This document shows positions 11,920-21,413 of a stretch of 64,000 nucleotides of DNA, piece after piece. The DNA is from Paracoccus aminovorans. GTDB taxonomy: Bacteria; Pseudomonadota; Alphaproteobacteria; Rhodobacterales; Rhodobacteraceae. Numbering within the stretch: position 1 is the stretch's first letter; each line of letters begins with the position of its first letter. Location: the NCBI RefSeq assembly GCF_001546115.1, contig NZ_KQ955208.1, positions 465,344-529,343 on the forward strand, given 5' to 3'. The position numbers were made by a program, and so were the translations under genes. Below the pieces are notes generated by a model, which was given only the letters and a program-made list of their open reading frames with translations, made no database searches and was not told the origin of the DNA.

Positions 11920-13215
11920 TCAGTGACCGCCGGCATGCAGCCGGGCCTTGATGCGGCGCATGGCCAGCCAGACGCCGGCGACGACCAGCGGTGTCAGCGC
12001 CGCGACCATCACCGCCTTGTCGACATGCAGCGCATGGGCGACCGGATATAGCGCATAGCCCAGAAGGCCCACGGCGTAATAGCTGATCGCCACCACCGAC
12101 AGGCCCTCGACCGTGTGCTGCAGCCGCAGCTGCAGGTCGGCGCGCCGGTCCATGCGCTCCATCAGCTCCTGGTTCTGGGCGCTGCGCTGCACGTCGACCC
12201 GGGTGCGCAAGAGTTCGCCCGCGCGCTCGCTGCGGTCGACCATTGCCGCCAGCCGTTTCTCGGCCGATTTCGCGGTGCGCATGGCGGGATGATAGCGTCG
12301 CGCCATGAATTCGGTCAGCATCTGCCCGCCCATGAAGCGCGATTCGCGCAGCGAGGCGACGCGGTCCATCACGATCGCCTCGTAAGCCGCGGTGGCGCCA
12401 AAGCGGAACGCCTGCTGCGTCGCCGTGCGCTCCAGCCGGGCCGAGACCGTCAGCAGCTCGTGCAGCACCGCGTCGGCCGGCCGGCTCTCGTCGGCCATGC
12501 CTTGCAGGATGCCGTTCAGCTGCGGATCCAGCGCATTGAGCTGCTGCGTCAGCTGGCGCGCGCCGCCCAGGCCCAGCATGGACATGGCGCGATAGGTTTC
12601 CAGGTCGGTCAGCCGCTGCACGATGCGGCCGATGCGGCCCGATTGCGTCCCGGGCTTCACGAACAGCGCGAAGCGCATCCAGCCGTCGGGATCGATGCGG
12701 AAATCGCCCGCGACCACCGCCGCCTCTTCCAGCACCCAGACCGAGGCCAGGCTGTCGGCCGCGAACCATTCGCGCAGCCGCGGCATGATGGCGGCCGGAT
12801 CCTCGGGCAGGAAATCGACCTGGATCATCACCGCCGCGATGCGCTTGCCCGGGGCGTGATGCTGCCAGTCCTCGGGAAAGATGGCGCCGGCCGAGGGGTC
12901 GAAGGGCCGCGGCGGCAGGCCGGGCGCGAAGGCGGCATAGGTCACGAATTCGGTATGGCTTTCCCAGCGCAGCTGATGCCGGCCCAGCTGCGCGGTGTAA
13001 TGGCCGGCGCTGGTGTCGGGGCTGGGCGCGCCGTGGCGGGCGCAAAGCTCGGCCAGATGCGCGACATCGCGGGCGCGGTCGCGGTTCGCCGCGTCGCGCG
13101 GCTCCTTCACCGCCAGGAAGACGGCCGTGCAGGGCGCCTTGAGCCGCGGCGAGGGCCGGGCGTGCAGCTCGTTGACCAGCGCATAGCGCAGCGGGTGTTC
13201 GTCTTCGTCGTTCAT
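11920..13215 (-). CDS. DUF3422 family membrane protein
   Basis: Protein of 431 residues belonging to DUF3422, widespread in alphaproteobacteria and without known function. The family opening LRYALVNELHARPSPRL follows the start ATG at 13215. A long helical region rich in Arg and Glu (about 260-370) precedes two hydrophobic segments near the C-terminus (VEGLSVVAISYYAVGLLGYA and AVMVAALTPLVVAGVWLAM), so the C-terminus is anchored in the inner membrane with the bulk in the cytoplasm. It lies directly upstream of the small lipoprotein and ArsC-like genes on the same strand (22 bases), perhaps one transcript. Confidence 0.88.
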   Translation of the reverse strand: MNDEDEHPLRYALVNELHARPSPRLKAPCTAVFLAVKEPRDAANRDRARDVAHLAELCARHGAPSPDTSAGHYTAQLGRHQLRWESHTEFVTYAAFAPGLPPRPFDPSAGAIFPEDWQHHAPGKRIAAVMIQVDFLPEDPAAIMPRLREWFAADSLASVWVLEEAAVVAGDFRIDPDGWMRFALFVKPGTQSGRIGRIVQRLTDLETYRAMSMLGLGGARQLTQQLNALDPQLNGILQGMADESRPADAVLHELLTVSARLERTATQQAFRFGATAAYEAIVMDRVASLRESRFMGGQMLTEFMARRYHPAMRTAKSAEKRLAAMVDRSERAGELLRTRVDVQRSAQNQELMERMDRRADLQLRLQHTVEGLSVVAISYYAVGLLGYALYPVAHALHVDKAVMVAALTPLVVAGVWLAMRRIKARLHAGGH

Positions 13216-13394
13216 GGCGGCATGTTTAGCCGCAGCCGGATTTCCCGCAAGCCGAAAGCCCAAGGCGCGGGCCGGCTTTGGCAATTCTGCCACCCGCCCG
13301 GGCAGCCGCATCAGGATTTCGTGAACCGCCGGCGGATTGCCCGTCACCCGCAGGACAGGCAAAATGCCGCAAAACACCGATCGAGGGGCATCAC

Positions 13395-13901
13395 ATGGGC
13401 TGGCTGGGCCGTATCGTCGCCATTGCGCTTTTGCTGGGGCTTGCCGCTTGCGGGCCCAGCAAGTTCAAGACCTATTCCGGCCCGCCGGTGACCCAGGTCG
13501 TGGTGAACAAGGGCGCGCGGCAGATGCTGCTGCTCAGCGGCAATAGCGTGCTCAAGGCCTATCGCATCGGGCTTGGCAACGAACCCCTCGGCCACAAGCA
13601 GTTCGAGGGCGACGGCAAGACCCCGGAGGGGCTTTACTATATCGACCGCCGCAACCCCGACAGCCGCTATCACCTGTCGGTCGGCGTGTCCTATCCGAAC
13701 CCGAACGACACCGCCTTCGCGCTGGCGCAGGGCAAGGCGCCGGGCGGCGACATCTTCATCCACGGCCAGGGCCCCGAGGGCCGCGCCCTGTCGCAGCGCA
13801 TGCAGGACTGGACCGCCGGCTGCATCGCCGTGCGCGACGAGGAGGTCGAGGACATCTATGCCATGGTGCGTGACGGCACGCCGATCCTGATCACGCCCTA
13901 G
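13395..13901 (+). CDS. L,D-transpeptidase family lipoprotein
   Basis: Lipid-anchored periplasmic protein of 168 residues with a YkuD (L,D-transpeptidase) domain, expected to make 3-3 peptidoglycan cross-links, anchor proteins to the wall, or hydrolyse such links. Signal and lipobox are LLLGLAACGPS. The catalytic motif is H123 in IFIHGQGPEG and C143 in TAGCIAVRDEE, both intact. GAGGGG lies ahead of ATG 13395. It is divergent from DUF3422 with a 179-base spacer. Because the family includes YafK-like amidases, the exact reaction is open. Confidence 0.9.
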   Translation: MGWLGRIVAIALLLGLAACGPSKFKTYSGPPVTQVVVNKGARQMLLLSGNSVLKAYRIGLGNEPLGHKQFEGDGKTPEGLYYIDRRNPDSRYHLSVGVSYPNPNDTAFALAQGKAPGGDIFIHGQGPEGRALSQRMQDWTAGCIAVRDEEVEDIYAMVRDGTPILITP

Positions 13902-13928
13902 CGCGATACGACCAAGGCACGAAAGCCG

Positions 13929-13963
13929 GGTGTGCCATACGCGCTGAACTTGTATGGCACACC
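13929..13963. repeat. perfect 11-bp inverted repeat, possible operator
   Basis: GGTGTGCCATA at 13929-13939 is matched exactly by TATGGCACACC at 13953-13963 across a 13-base spacer. No T-run follows, so it is a poor terminator for the L,D-transpeptidase gene ending at 13901. It sits in a locally AT-richer spacer and may be a regulator-binding site for the gene downstream. Confidence 0.6.
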
Positions 13964-14006
13964 TGTTCAAAAGGGCAGATACAAATCCGCGCCGGCTCGG
14001 ACTAAC

Positions 14007-14026
14007 AAATTGGATGTATCCAATTT
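14007..14026. promoter_or_regulatory. 20-bp palindrome, GntR-type operator candidate
   Basis: AAATTGGATGTATCCAATTT is a palindrome with 9-base perfect arms and a 2-base centre. The TTGGAT-N2-ATCCAA core resembles operators of FadR-subfamily GntR regulators. It precedes the small gene at 14050 and overlaps an alternative start codon at 14014. No GntR gene is in the window. Confidence 0.55.
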
Positions 14027-14049
14027 TAAGTTTCCGAGTAGCCGTGCCC

Positions 14050-14319
14050 ATGTACCTGCCCCCCGTCATCAGTGAAGCGCTGATCGATTCGGCCGAAACC
14101 GAGGGCTATGTCCCCGGCGCCATCGAAAGCGTGCTGCGGTTCGGCCCGCATTCGCGCTGGCGGGCGGGGGCCATCGTCACCGGCTCGGCCAAGCATTCCC
14201 ATGCCATCGCCACGCGCTGCGCGCTGCTGATCCCGCGCCGGGGCAAGCGCACGCGCAAGCTGGCGCTGCACCCGGCGCTGCCCACCGACGTGGTCAAATC
14301 CATGCTGGACGCTTATTAG
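14050..14319 (+). CDS. hypothetical protein, small basic
   Basis: I do not recognise this protein. From ATG 14050 it has 89 residues (MYLPPVISEALIDSAETEGY...), with a basic middle (IPRRGKRTRKLALHP) and no signal peptide or membrane span. An in-frame ATG at 14014 would add 12 residues but lies inside a palindrome. Neither start has a good ribosome site. Coding is supported by high GC at third positions through the frame, and by a classical hairpin terminator 18 bases after the stop. Two palindromes upstream suggest dedicated regulation. Confidence 0.55.
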   Translation: MYLPPVISEALIDSAETEGYVPGAIESVLRFGPHSRWRAGAIVTGSAKHSHAIATRCALLIPRRGKRTRKLALHPALPTDVVKSMLDAY

Positions 14320-14336
14320 CACCCGGAAAACGCGAA

Positions 14337-14366
14337 GGGCGGGCCGCGATGGCCCGCCCCTGTTTG
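14337..14366. terminator. bidirectional hairpin terminator
   Basis: GGGCGGGCC (14337-14345), loop GCGAT, GGCCCGCCC (14351-14359), followed by CTGTTTG on the plus side and by TTCGCGTTTTCC on the minus side. It separates the convergent small gene at 14050 and pntB. Confidence 0.75.
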
Positions 14367-14383
14367 CCTCGTGTCTCGCCCCT

Positions 14384-15817
14384 TCACTCGATCATTGGCA
14401 GGAGCTGGTCGAGGGATTTCTTGGCGTCGCCGTAGAACATGCGGGTGTTGTCCTTGTAGAACAGCGGGTTCTCGATGCCGGAATAGCCGGTGCCCTGGCC
14501 GCGCTTGCTGACGAAGACCTGCTTGGCCTTCCAGACCTCCAGCACCGGCATGCCGGCGATGGGGCTGTTCGGGTCCTCCTGCGCCGCCGGGTTCACGATG
14601 TCGTTCGAGCCGATCACGATCACCACGTCGGTCGAGGGGAAATCCTCGTTGATCTCGTCCATCTCCAGCACGATGTCATAGGGCACCTTGGCCTCGGCCA
14701 GCAGCACGTTCATGTGCCCGGGCAGCCGGCCCGCCACCGGGTGGATGGCAAAGCGCACGCTCTTGCCGCGCGCGCGCAGCTTGCGGGTCAGTTCCGACAC
14801 CGATTGCTGCGCCTGCGCCACCGCCATGCCATAGCCCGGCACGATGATGATCTCGTCGGCGTCGTTCAGCGCCGCCGCGACGCTTTCGGCATCGATGGCG
14901 ATCTGCTCGCCCACGATCTCCATCGCCGGGCCCGACTCGCCGCCGAAACCGCCCAGGATCACCGAGACGAAGCTGCGGTTCATCGCCTTGCACATGATGT
15001 AGCTCAGGATCGCACCGGACGAGCCGACCAGCGCGCCGACCACGATCAGCAGGTCGTTCGACAGCGAAAAGCCGATCGCCGCCGCCGCCCAGCCGGAATA
15101 GCTGTTCAGCATCGACACCACCACCGGCATGTCGGCGCCGCCGATGCCCATGATCAGGTGATAGCCGATGAAGAGCGCCGCCAGCGTCATCACCACCAGC
15201 GCCAGCGTCGAGCCATTGGCGAGATAGACCAGCAAGAGCACCAGCGACAGCGCCGCGGCGCCGGCGTTCAGCACATGGCCGCCAGGCAGCTTCCTGGCCT
15301 TGCCGTCGACCTTGCCGGCGAGCTTGCCGAAGGCGATGACCGAGCCGGTGAAGGTCACGGCACCGATGAAGACGCCGAGGAAGGTCTCGACCCGCAGGAT
15401 CGACTGCTCGACCGGGGATTTATGCGCCAGCACGGCGGCAAAGCCGGTCAGCGCCTCGCGCGCCGTGGGATCGAGGCTCAGGACGCGCGCCAGCTCGATA
15501 TGGGTGTTGAAGCCGATGAAGACCGCGGCCAGGCCGACCAGCGAATGCATGGCGGCGACCAACTGCGGCATCTCGGTCATCTGCACGCGGGTGGCGACGA
15601 TCCAGCCGATGACGCCGCCGACCGCGACCAGGATCAGCGACAGCAGCCACAGGCCCGAACCGGGGCCGATCAGCGTGGCGGCGACGGCCAGCGCCATGCC
15701 CACGATGCCGTACCAGACCGCGCGCTTGGCGCTTTCCTGGCCCGAGAGCCCGCCCAGCGACAGGATGAACAGGATGGCCGCGACGACATAGGCGGCGGTG
15801 GTGAAACCGAATTCCAT
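14384..15817 (-). CDS. pntB: NAD(P) transhydrogenase subunit beta
   Basis: Membrane subunit of the proton-translocating transhydrogenase that drives NADPH formation from NADH with the proton gradient; 477 residues. The first two thirds hold about nine membrane helices (from [18 protein letters not shown] on). The C-terminal NADP(H)-binding domain III has [35 protein letters not shown] and the [10 protein letters not shown] motif. It follows pntA by 13 bases and ends before a hairpin terminator. The two genes form a complete two-subunit enzyme. Confidence 0.97.
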   Translation of the reverse strand: MEFGFTTAAYVVAAILFILSLGGLSGQESAKRAVWYGIVGMALAVAATLIGPGSGLWLLSLILVAVGGVIGWIVATRVQMTEMPQLVAAMHSLVGLAAVFIGFNTHIELARVLSLDPTAREALTGFAAVLAHKSPVEQSILRVETFLGVFIGAVTFTGSVIAFGKLAGKVDGKARKLPGGHVLNAGAAALSLVLLLVYLANGSTLALVVMTLAALFIGYHLIMGIGGADMPVVVSMLNSYSGWAAAAIGFSLSNDLLIVVGALVGSSGAILSYIMCKAMNRSFVSVILGGFGGESGPAMEIVGEQIAIDAESVAAALNDADEIIIVPGYGMAVAQAQQSVSELTRKLRARGKSVRFAIHPVAGRLPGHMNVLLAEAKVPYDIVLEMDEINEDFPSTDVVIVIGSNDIVNPAAQEDPNSPIAGMPVLEVWKAKQVFVSKRGQGTGYSGIENPLFYKDNTRMFYGDAKKSLDQLLPMIE

Positions 15818-15830
15818 TGCGCCGGCCTCC

Positions 15831-17405
15831 TCAGGATTTCTGGAACATGGCGAGCATCCGGCGCGTGACCAGGAAGCCGCCGAAGATGTTGATCCCGGCC
15901 ATGAACACCGAGAGCGCCGCCAGCACGATCACCAGCCCCGAGCCCGAGCCGATCTGCATCAGGGCGCCCAGGATGATGATCGAGGAGATCGCGTTCGTCA
16001 CCGCCATCAGCGGCGTGTGCAGGCTGTGGCTGACGTTCCAGATCACCTGGAAGCCGATGAAGACCGACAGCACGAAGACGATGAAATGCTGCATGAAGCT
16101 CGCGGGCGCGACCAGCCCCAGCGCCAGCATCAGCACGCCGCCGACGACGAGCAGCCCGACCTGGTTGCGGGTCTGCGCCCTGAAGGCGGCGGTCTCGGCC
16201 GCGCGGCGCTCCTCGGGGGTCGGCTCCTTCGGCTTTTCCTTGGGCTTCGCGGCGGCGATGGCCGCGACCTTGGGCGGCGGAGGCGGCCAGGTCACGTCGC
16301 CGTCATAGGCCACGGTCGAGCCGCGGATGACGTCGTCCTCCATGTTCTGAACGATCACCCCGTCCTTGCCGGGGGTCAGGTCCGAGAGCATGTGGCGGAT
16401 GTTGTTGCCATAGAGTTCAGAGGCTTGCGCGCCCATCCTCGACGGGAAATCGGTATAGCCGATGATGACCACGCCATTCTCGGTGACGATGCGCGCGTCC
16501 GGCACGGTCAGGTCGCAATTGCCGCCGCGCTCGGCCGCCAGATCGACGATGACGCTGCCGGTCTTCATCGCCTGGACCATGTCCTCGGTCCACAGCTTCG
16601 GCGCCGGCCGGCCGGGGATCAGCGCCGTGGTGATGACGATGTCCATCTCGGGCGCGAGCTCGCGGAACTTCTTCAGCTGCGCCTCGCGGAACTCGGGGCT
16701 CGAGGGCGCGGCATAGCCGCCGGTCGCGGCGCCGTCCTGGGCCTGTTCGGCGAAATCCAGATAGACGAATTCCGCGCCCATCGATTCGATCTGCTCGGCC
16801 ACCTCGGGGCGGACGTCGAAGGCATAGACCTGGGCGCCGAGGCTGGTCGCGGCGCCGATGGCCGCCAGCCCCGCGACGCCGGCGCCGACGATCAGCACCT
16901 TGGCCGGCGGCACCTTGCCGGCGGCGGTCACCTGGCCGGTGAAGAAGCGGCCGAAATTGTTCGCCGCCTCGATCACCGCGCGGTAGCCGGCGATATTGGC
17001 CATGGACGACAGCGCGTCCATCTTCTGCGCCCGGCTGATGCGCGGCACCATGTCCATGGCGATGGCGGTGACGCCCTGCTCGCGCGCGAGCTCCAGAAGT
17101 TCGGCGTTCTGCGTCGGATAGAAATACGAGATCAGCACCTGGCCGCGCCGCATCGCCTTCAGCTCGGCAGCCTCGGGCGGGCGGACCTTGACCACGACAT
17201 CGACGTCGGCGATCAGCGCCTGGGCATTCGGCGCGACCGCGACCCCGGCGGCCTGATAGGCGGCGTCCGAAAACCCCGCCCCCGCGCCCGCGCCCGATTC
17301 CACAAAGACCTCATGGCCCAGCTTCCTCAGATGCGCGGCCGAGGACGGCGTCACCGCAACACGCGCCTCACCCTCGTAATTCTCTCTCAATGCGCCGATC
17401 TTCAC
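15831..17405 (-). CDS. pntA: NAD(P) transhydrogenase subunit alpha (fused form)
   Basis: Alpha subunit, 524 residues, carrying the NAD(H)-binding domain I and, at the C-terminus, the first membrane helices (from [15 protein letters not shown] onward). Domain I shows the alanine dehydrogenase/PNT signature [12 protein letters not shown] and the nucleotide fold [18 protein letters not shown] Pro/Lys-rich linker ([12 protein letters not shown]) joins the parts. Many alphaproteobacteria split this into PntAA and PntAB; here it is one chain as in E. coli. The start is GTG at 17405, supported by GGGAGG seven bases ahead and the standard MKIGALRE start. Confidence 0.96.
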   Translation of the reverse strand: MKIGALRENYEGEARVAVTPSSAAHLRKLGHEVFVESGAGAGAGFSDAAYQAAGVAVAPNAQALIADVDVVVKVRPPEAAELKAMRRGQVLISYFYPTQNAELLELAREQGVTAIAMDMVPRISRAQKMDALSSMANIAGYRAVIEAANNFGRFFTGQVTAAGKVPPAKVLIVGAGVAGLAAIGAATSLGAQVYAFDVRPEVAEQIESMGAEFVYLDFAEQAQDGAATGGYAAPSSPEFREAQLKKFRELAPEMDIVITTALIPGRPAPKLWTEDMVQAMKTGSVIVDLAAERGGNCDLTVPDARIVTENGVVIIGYTDFPSRMGAQASELYGNNIRHMLSDLTPGKDGVIVQNMEDDVIRGSTVAYDGDVTWPPPPPKVAAIAAAKPKEKPKEPTPEERRAAETAAFRAQTRNQVGLLVVGGVLMLALGLVAPASFMQHFIVFVLSVFIGFQVIWNVSHSLHTPLMAVTNAISSIIILGALMQIGSGSGLVIVLAALSVFMAGINIFGGFLVTRRMLAMFQKS

Positions 17406-17437
17406 GAGGCGACCTCCCTGTTAGAGCTAGCAGCGAT

Positions 17438-17467
17438 CTCTTAGCATCGCGCAACAATCTTTCACAA
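17438..17467 (-). promoter_or_regulatory. candidate sigma-70 promoter of pntAB
   Basis: On the minus strand TTGTGA (17467-17462) and TAAGAG (17443-17438) are separated by 18 bases, 33 bases ahead of the pntA start. The pattern is plausible but only moderately close to consensus. Confidence 0.4.
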
Positions 17468-17497
17468 GAGCGCGAGGGCGCGGCTCATCCGTAAATG

Positions 17498-18178
17498 TTA
17501 CGTAGCGTCGGAATCGTAATCGCTGACCAGCAGGTGGGTCGGCGGCTCGTCCTCGACGACATGGGCGAAGCGGCCGATGGGGGCGGCGAAGATATTGTCG
17601 GTCAAGTCGTCGTTCACGGTCGAGACCTCGCCGATCAGCACCGGCCCGCCCTCGGCCCAGAACTCGTGCCAGTCGCCCGGGCGCAGGGTGACGGATTCTC
17701 CGGGCGAAAGCCGCAGTACGCCGCCGGGCGCGATTTCGCGCGCGATGCCGTCGCAATCGACGCGGACGGGCGCGCGCCGGTCCATGCGCCCCTGCCCGTC
17801 CGAGCCGCAGAGCCGGATCGCCAGCACCGCGCCCGAGCGGTTGATGATGTCCTCGGTCTTGATGGCATGGGTATGCATCGGGCTGATCTGGTTTTCCTGC
17901 GAAATCAGCAATTTCTCGGCATAGACCATGCCCCGGCCCGCTTGCAGGTCTGAAAGCCGGCCGTTGCGCAGCGTGAACAGGAACAGGCCCAGCCGGTCGA
18001 AATCGCCTTGGCCGTAATCGGTGATGTCCCAGCCCAGCCTTCCGTCGCGGATCGCGGGGGTGGCGCGGGCGCGGAATTCCTCGGGCGACCAATGCGCGAA
18101 GGGTGGCAGGTGGAAGCCAGCCCCGGCGATCATCTCGGCCGCCTCGGCCATGATGCGGTTGATGCGCGAACGCTGCAT
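17498..18178 (-). CDS. D-lyxose ketol-isomerase (cupin)
   Basis: Metal-dependent sugar isomerase (D-lyxose to D-xylulose; related enzymes also act on D-mannose) of 226 residues, cytoplasmic. The cupin metal site is visible as PMHTHAIKTEDIINR, giving two His and a Glu, with GDWHEFW supplying a later His. The start MQRSRINRIM at 18178 has GGGAGGG nine bases ahead. It lies downstream of malate synthase on the same strand with a 100-base gap. No kinase or transporter for the pentose is adjacent, so physiological substrate is inferred only from family. Confidence 0.85.
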   Translation of the reverse strand: MQRSRINRIMAEAAEMIAGAGFHLPPFAHWSPEEFRARATPAIRDGRLGWDITDYGQGDFDRLGLFLFTLRNGRLSDLQAGRGMVYAEKLLISQENQISPMHTHAIKTEDIINRSGAVLAIRLCGSDGQGRMDRRAPVRVDCDGIAREIAPGGVLRLSPGESVTLRPGDWHEFWAEGGPVLIGEVSTVNDDLTDNIFAAPIGRFAHVVEDEPPTHLLVSDYDSDAT

Positions 18179-18278
18179 GTCATTCCCTCCCCCGGTGCCT
18201 TGCGGCCGATGCCGGCATGAAAAGGCCTGCCCGATGCGAAGGCAAGGGGCAGGCTGCGGCTTGATCGCAAGATCGGGA

Positions 18279-20414
18279 TCAGGCGGCTTTCTGCTCGGCC
18301 TTGGCCTGCAGGCGGCGGGCGTGCAGCACCGGCTCGGTATAGCCCGAGGGCTGGACCCGGCCCAGGAAGACCAGGTCGCAGGCGGCCTGGAAGGCCACGC
18401 CGTCATAGCCCGGCGCCATCGGCCGATAGGCCGGGTCGCCTGCGTTCTGGCGGTCCACCACCAGCGCCATCTTGCGGAAGGCGTCCATGACCTGGCCCTG
18501 GGTCACGATGCCATGATGCAGCCAGTTCGCCAGCGCCTGGGCCGAGATGCGCAGCGTCGCCCGGTCCTCCATCAGCCCGACGTCGTGGATGTCGGGCACC
18601 TTGGAGCAGCCGACGCCCTGGTCCACCCAGCGCACGACATAGCCCAGGATGCCCTGGCAATTGTTTTCCAGCTCGCGGGCGATTTCCACGTCGCTGTAGT
18701 TGCGGCCCAGGGCCAGCGGGATGGTCAGCAGGTCGTCGAGCCGCGCGGGCCGCTTCAGCGCCGCGATCTCGGCCTGGCGGGCGTGGACATCGACGCGATG
18801 GTAATGCGTCGCATGCAGGGTCGCGGCCGTCGGGCTGGGCACCCAGGCGGTATTGGCGCCGGCCATGGGATGGGCGATCTTCTCGGCCAGCATCTCGGCC
18901 ATGCGGTCGGGGATCGCCCACATGCCCTTGCCGATCTGCGCGCGGCCGGAAAGGCCGCAGGCCAGGCCGATGTCGACGTTGCGATCCTCATAGGCCGAGA
19001 TCCAGGGCTGGCCCTTCATCTCGCCCTTGGCGAGCATGGCGCCCGCCTCCATCGAGCTGTGGTATTCGTCGCCGGTGCGGTCCAGGAAGCCGGTGTTGAT
19101 GAAGGCCAGCCGGTGCTTCGCGGCGCGGATGCATTCCTTGAGGTTGGCGCTGGTGCGGCGTTCCTCGTCCATGATGCCCAGCTTGACGGTATGGCGCGGC
19201 AGGCCCAGCACGTCCTCGACATGATCGAAGATCGCGCTGGCGAAGGCCACTTCCTCGGGGCCGTGCATCTTGGGCTTCACCACATAGATCGAGCGGGTGA
19301 CGGAGTTCGCGCCCCGGTCGAGGTCGCGCATGGCGCAAAGCGTGGTGACCATGGCGTCGAGCAGCCCCTCGAACACCTCCTTGCCGTCGCGGTCCAGCAC
19401 GGCGGGCGTGGTCATCAGGTGGCCGACGTTGCGCACCAGCAGCAGCGCCCGGCCCTTGGCGATGACGGTCGCGCCGTCCGGCGCGGTGAATTCCACGTCC
19501 GGGTTCAGCCGGCGGGTGAAGCTCTTGCCGTTCTTCTGAACCTCTTCGGCCAGCGAGCCGTCCATCAGGCCCAGCCAGTTCGCATAGGCCAGCGTCTTGT
19601 CCTCGCCATCGACGCAGGCGACGGAATCCTCGCAGTCGATGATCGCCGACAGGGCGGATTCGATGACGATGTCGGAAATGCCGGCCTTGTCCTGCCCGCC
19701 GACCGGGGTCGCGGCATCGATGACGATGCGGATCAGCAGGCCGTTGTTGCGCAGGAAAATGCTGGCGGGGCTGGCGGCATCGCCGATATGACCGGCGAAT
19801 TTCGCCGGATCGCGCAGCGCCGGGACCAGCGCGCCGTCCCGGACGGCCAGCGCCTCGATCCCCGCCCAGGAGCCTTCGGCCAGCGGCGCGGCGGTGTCGA
19901 GGAACTCGCGGCCCCAGGCGATCACCCGGGCGCCGCGGGTGGCGTCATAGCCCTTGGCCTGCGGCAGGTCGCCCATGGCATCGGTGCCGTAAAGCGCGTC
20001 GTAAAGGCTGCCCCAGCGGGCGTTGGCGGCGTTGAGCACATAGCGCGCATTGGTGATCGGCACCACCAGCTGCGGGCCGGCGATGCGGGCAAATTCCGGA
20101 TCGGTCGCCGGGGTCTCGATCTGGAAATCCTCGCCCTCGGGCACCAGATAGCCGATCTCGGTCAGGAAATCACGGTATGCATCGGCATCCGCCGGCTGGC
20201 CGCGATGCGCGATATGCCAGGCGTCCAGCGCCGACTGGATCTCGTCGCGCTTGTCCAGCAGCGCCCGGTTCTTCGGCCCGAAATCGTGGATCAGCGTCGA
20301 AAGCCCTTCCCAGAAGCGGCGCGGCTCGACGCCGCTGCCCGGCAGCGCGTGATCGTTGATGAAGCTGGCCAGGGTCTGATCGACCCGCAACCCTGCCTTT
20401 TCGACGCGGCCCAT
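18279..20414 (-). CDS. glcB: malate synthase G
   Basis: Condenses glyoxylate with acetyl-CoA to malate in the glyoxylate/glycolate pathway. At 711 residues it has the length of the monomeric G form, not the shorter A form. Recognisable blocks include [22 protein letters not shown] (Glu/Asp metal ligands), [18 protein letters not shown], and [15 protein letters not shown]. The start at 20414 ([16 protein letters not shown]) follows GGAAGGGGAACTGCG. A TTGAAT-N17-TACCAC candidate promoter lies upstream. No isocitrate lyase is in the window; glyoxylate could come from glycolate or the upstream ethylmalonyl-CoA pathway. Confidence 0.97.
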   Translation of the reverse strand: MGRVEKAGLRVDQTLASFINDHALPGSGVEPRRFWEGLSTLIHDFGPKNRALLDKRDEIQSALDAWHIAHRGQPADADAYRDFLTEIGYLVPEGEDFQIETPATDPEFARIAGPQLVVPITNARYVLNAANARWGSLYDALYGTDAMGDLPQAKGYDATRGARVIAWGREFLDTAAPLAEGSWAGIEALAVRDGALVPALRDPAKFAGHIGDAASPASIFLRNNGLLIRIVIDAATPVGGQDKAGISDIVIESALSAIIDCEDSVACVDGEDKTLAYANWLGLMDGSLAEEVQKNGKSFTRRLNPDVEFTAPDGATVIAKGRALLLVRNVGHLMTTPAVLDRDGKEVFEGLLDAMVTTLCAMRDLDRGANSVTRSIYVVKPKMHGPEEVAFASAIFDHVEDVLGLPRHTVKLGIMDEERRTSANLKECIRAAKHRLAFINTGFLDRTGDEYHSSMEAGAMLAKGEMKGQPWISAYEDRNVDIGLACGLSGRAQIGKGMWAIPDRMAEMLAEKIAHPMAGANTAWVPSPTAATLHATHYHRVDVHARQAEIAALKRPARLDDLLTIPLALGRNYSDVEIARELENNCQGILGYVVRWVDQGVGCSKVPDIHDVGLMEDRATLRISAQALANWLHHGIVTQGQVMDAFRKMALVVDRQNAGDPAYRPMAPGYDGVAFQAACDLVFLGRVQPSGYTEPVLHARRLQAKAEQKAA

Positions 20415-20528
20415 CGCAGTTCCCCTTCCGTCTGTCAGTCGATTTGGTGCACCGTGGTATGCCAAAGCCGAGCAGCATTCAACCGGGCTGGGTTTATCCG
20501 AAAGCTATATTCACAGTTGCGCCAAAAT

Positions 20529-20560
20529 TGAAAATCCGCCGCCCGGGATGCGGGCGACGG
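20529..20560 (-). terminator. intrinsic terminator of the Ala-rich protein gene
   Basis: On the minus strand CCGTCGCCCG, loop CATCC, CGGGCGGCGG (20560-20536), then ATTTTC. The stem includes one G-T pair. It sits 22 bases after the stop at 20582. Confidence 0.65.
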
Positions 20561-20581
20561 AAGCGATGCAAAGCCTTGCGA

Positions 20582-21238
20582 TCAGTTGGTCGAAGGCGTG
20601 GTCGTGGTATCGGTGCCGGCCGGCGGCGGGGTGGTCGGCGCGGTGGTCGCCGGTTCCTCGACCGAGACCGCGTCGTCCATCGCCTCGCCGGCGTTCTCGA
20701 CGGCCTGGCCGGCGGCATCGGCCGCGCTATCGGCGGCGTTGGTCGCGGCATCGGCAGCCTCGCCCGCGGCATTGGCGGCGTCATTCGCCATGTCCTCGGC
20801 AGCCTCGGCGGCGTCCTGGGTGGCGTCGGTCACGGCGGCACCGGCCGCTTCGCCGGCGTTCTCGGCGGCGGTGGCGGCCTCGCTCGCGGCCTCGCCGGCG
20901 GCGTCGGCCGCATTCTCGGCCGCGGCCGCGGCATCGTCGGCGGCAGCCTCGGCCTCGGCGGCCGGGGCGGTCGCGGCGGGCGCGGTCGTGGTGGCGGTAT
21001 CCGCCGGCGCGGTGGTCGTGGTGTCGGCCGGCGCGGTCGTGGTCACGGCGGCATCCTCGCCGGTGGTCGCGACCTCGTTGCGGACCATGAAGTATTGCAG
21101 CACGAAATAGGCGATCGCCAGGGCCAGCAGGATGCCGATGATCAGCGGCAGCGGCGATGCGCGGCGCTCGACCGGTTCGACATAGGTTTCGGGCTTGCCG
21201 GCCGGGCGCTGGGGATCGTTCGGGTCGTAATTGGCCAT
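20582..21238 (-). CDS. Ala-rich, repeat-helical membrane-anchored protein
   Basis: Protein of 218 residues without a recognisable enzyme domain. A short charged N-terminus (MANYDPNDPQRPAGKPETY) is followed by one membrane helix at about residues 31-50 (LPLIIGILLALAIAYFVLQY). The rest would be periplasmic: a Thr/Ala/Pro linker (TTTAPADTTTTAPAD), then about 95 residues of loosely repeated 11-mers of the type AAENAGEAAxx, acidic and amphipathic as in LEA proteins or apolipoproteins, and a Thr/Pro tail. GAGGAA sits ahead of the ATG. Such proteins may act as envelope spacers or stress protectants; function unknown. Confidence 0.75.
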   Translation of the reverse strand: MANYDPNDPQRPAGKPETYVEPVERRASPLPLIIGILLALAIAYFVLQYFMVRNEVATTGEDAAVTTTAPADTTTTAPADTATTTAPAATAPAAEAEAAADDAAAAAENAADAAGEAASEAATAAENAGEAAGAAVTDATQDAAEAAEDMANDAANAAGEAADAATNAADSAADAAGQAVENAGEAMDDAVSVEEPATTAPTTPPPAGTDTTTTPSTN

Positions 21239-21413
21239 CGGGAGTTCCTCGTTTTCGGGGTCCGGGTTCTTGTCTTCCGGTCTTTGCGACGACATGGCCA
21301 AGGGCAATCTGCACCCCGGGTTGCGAGCCGGCGCTTCCCGCACTAACACTTGGGTTTCGCACAAGTTCCCCTGTGCCAGCGATTTTTTTCACCTGCGGAA
21401 AGGTGCCTGGGCC

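Noticed and set aside
18255..18275. Possible FNR-type site (TTGAT...) after malate synthase
   Set aside because: TTGATCGCAAGATC lacks the ATCAA half at the right spacing and lies downstream of the gene, not in a promoter.
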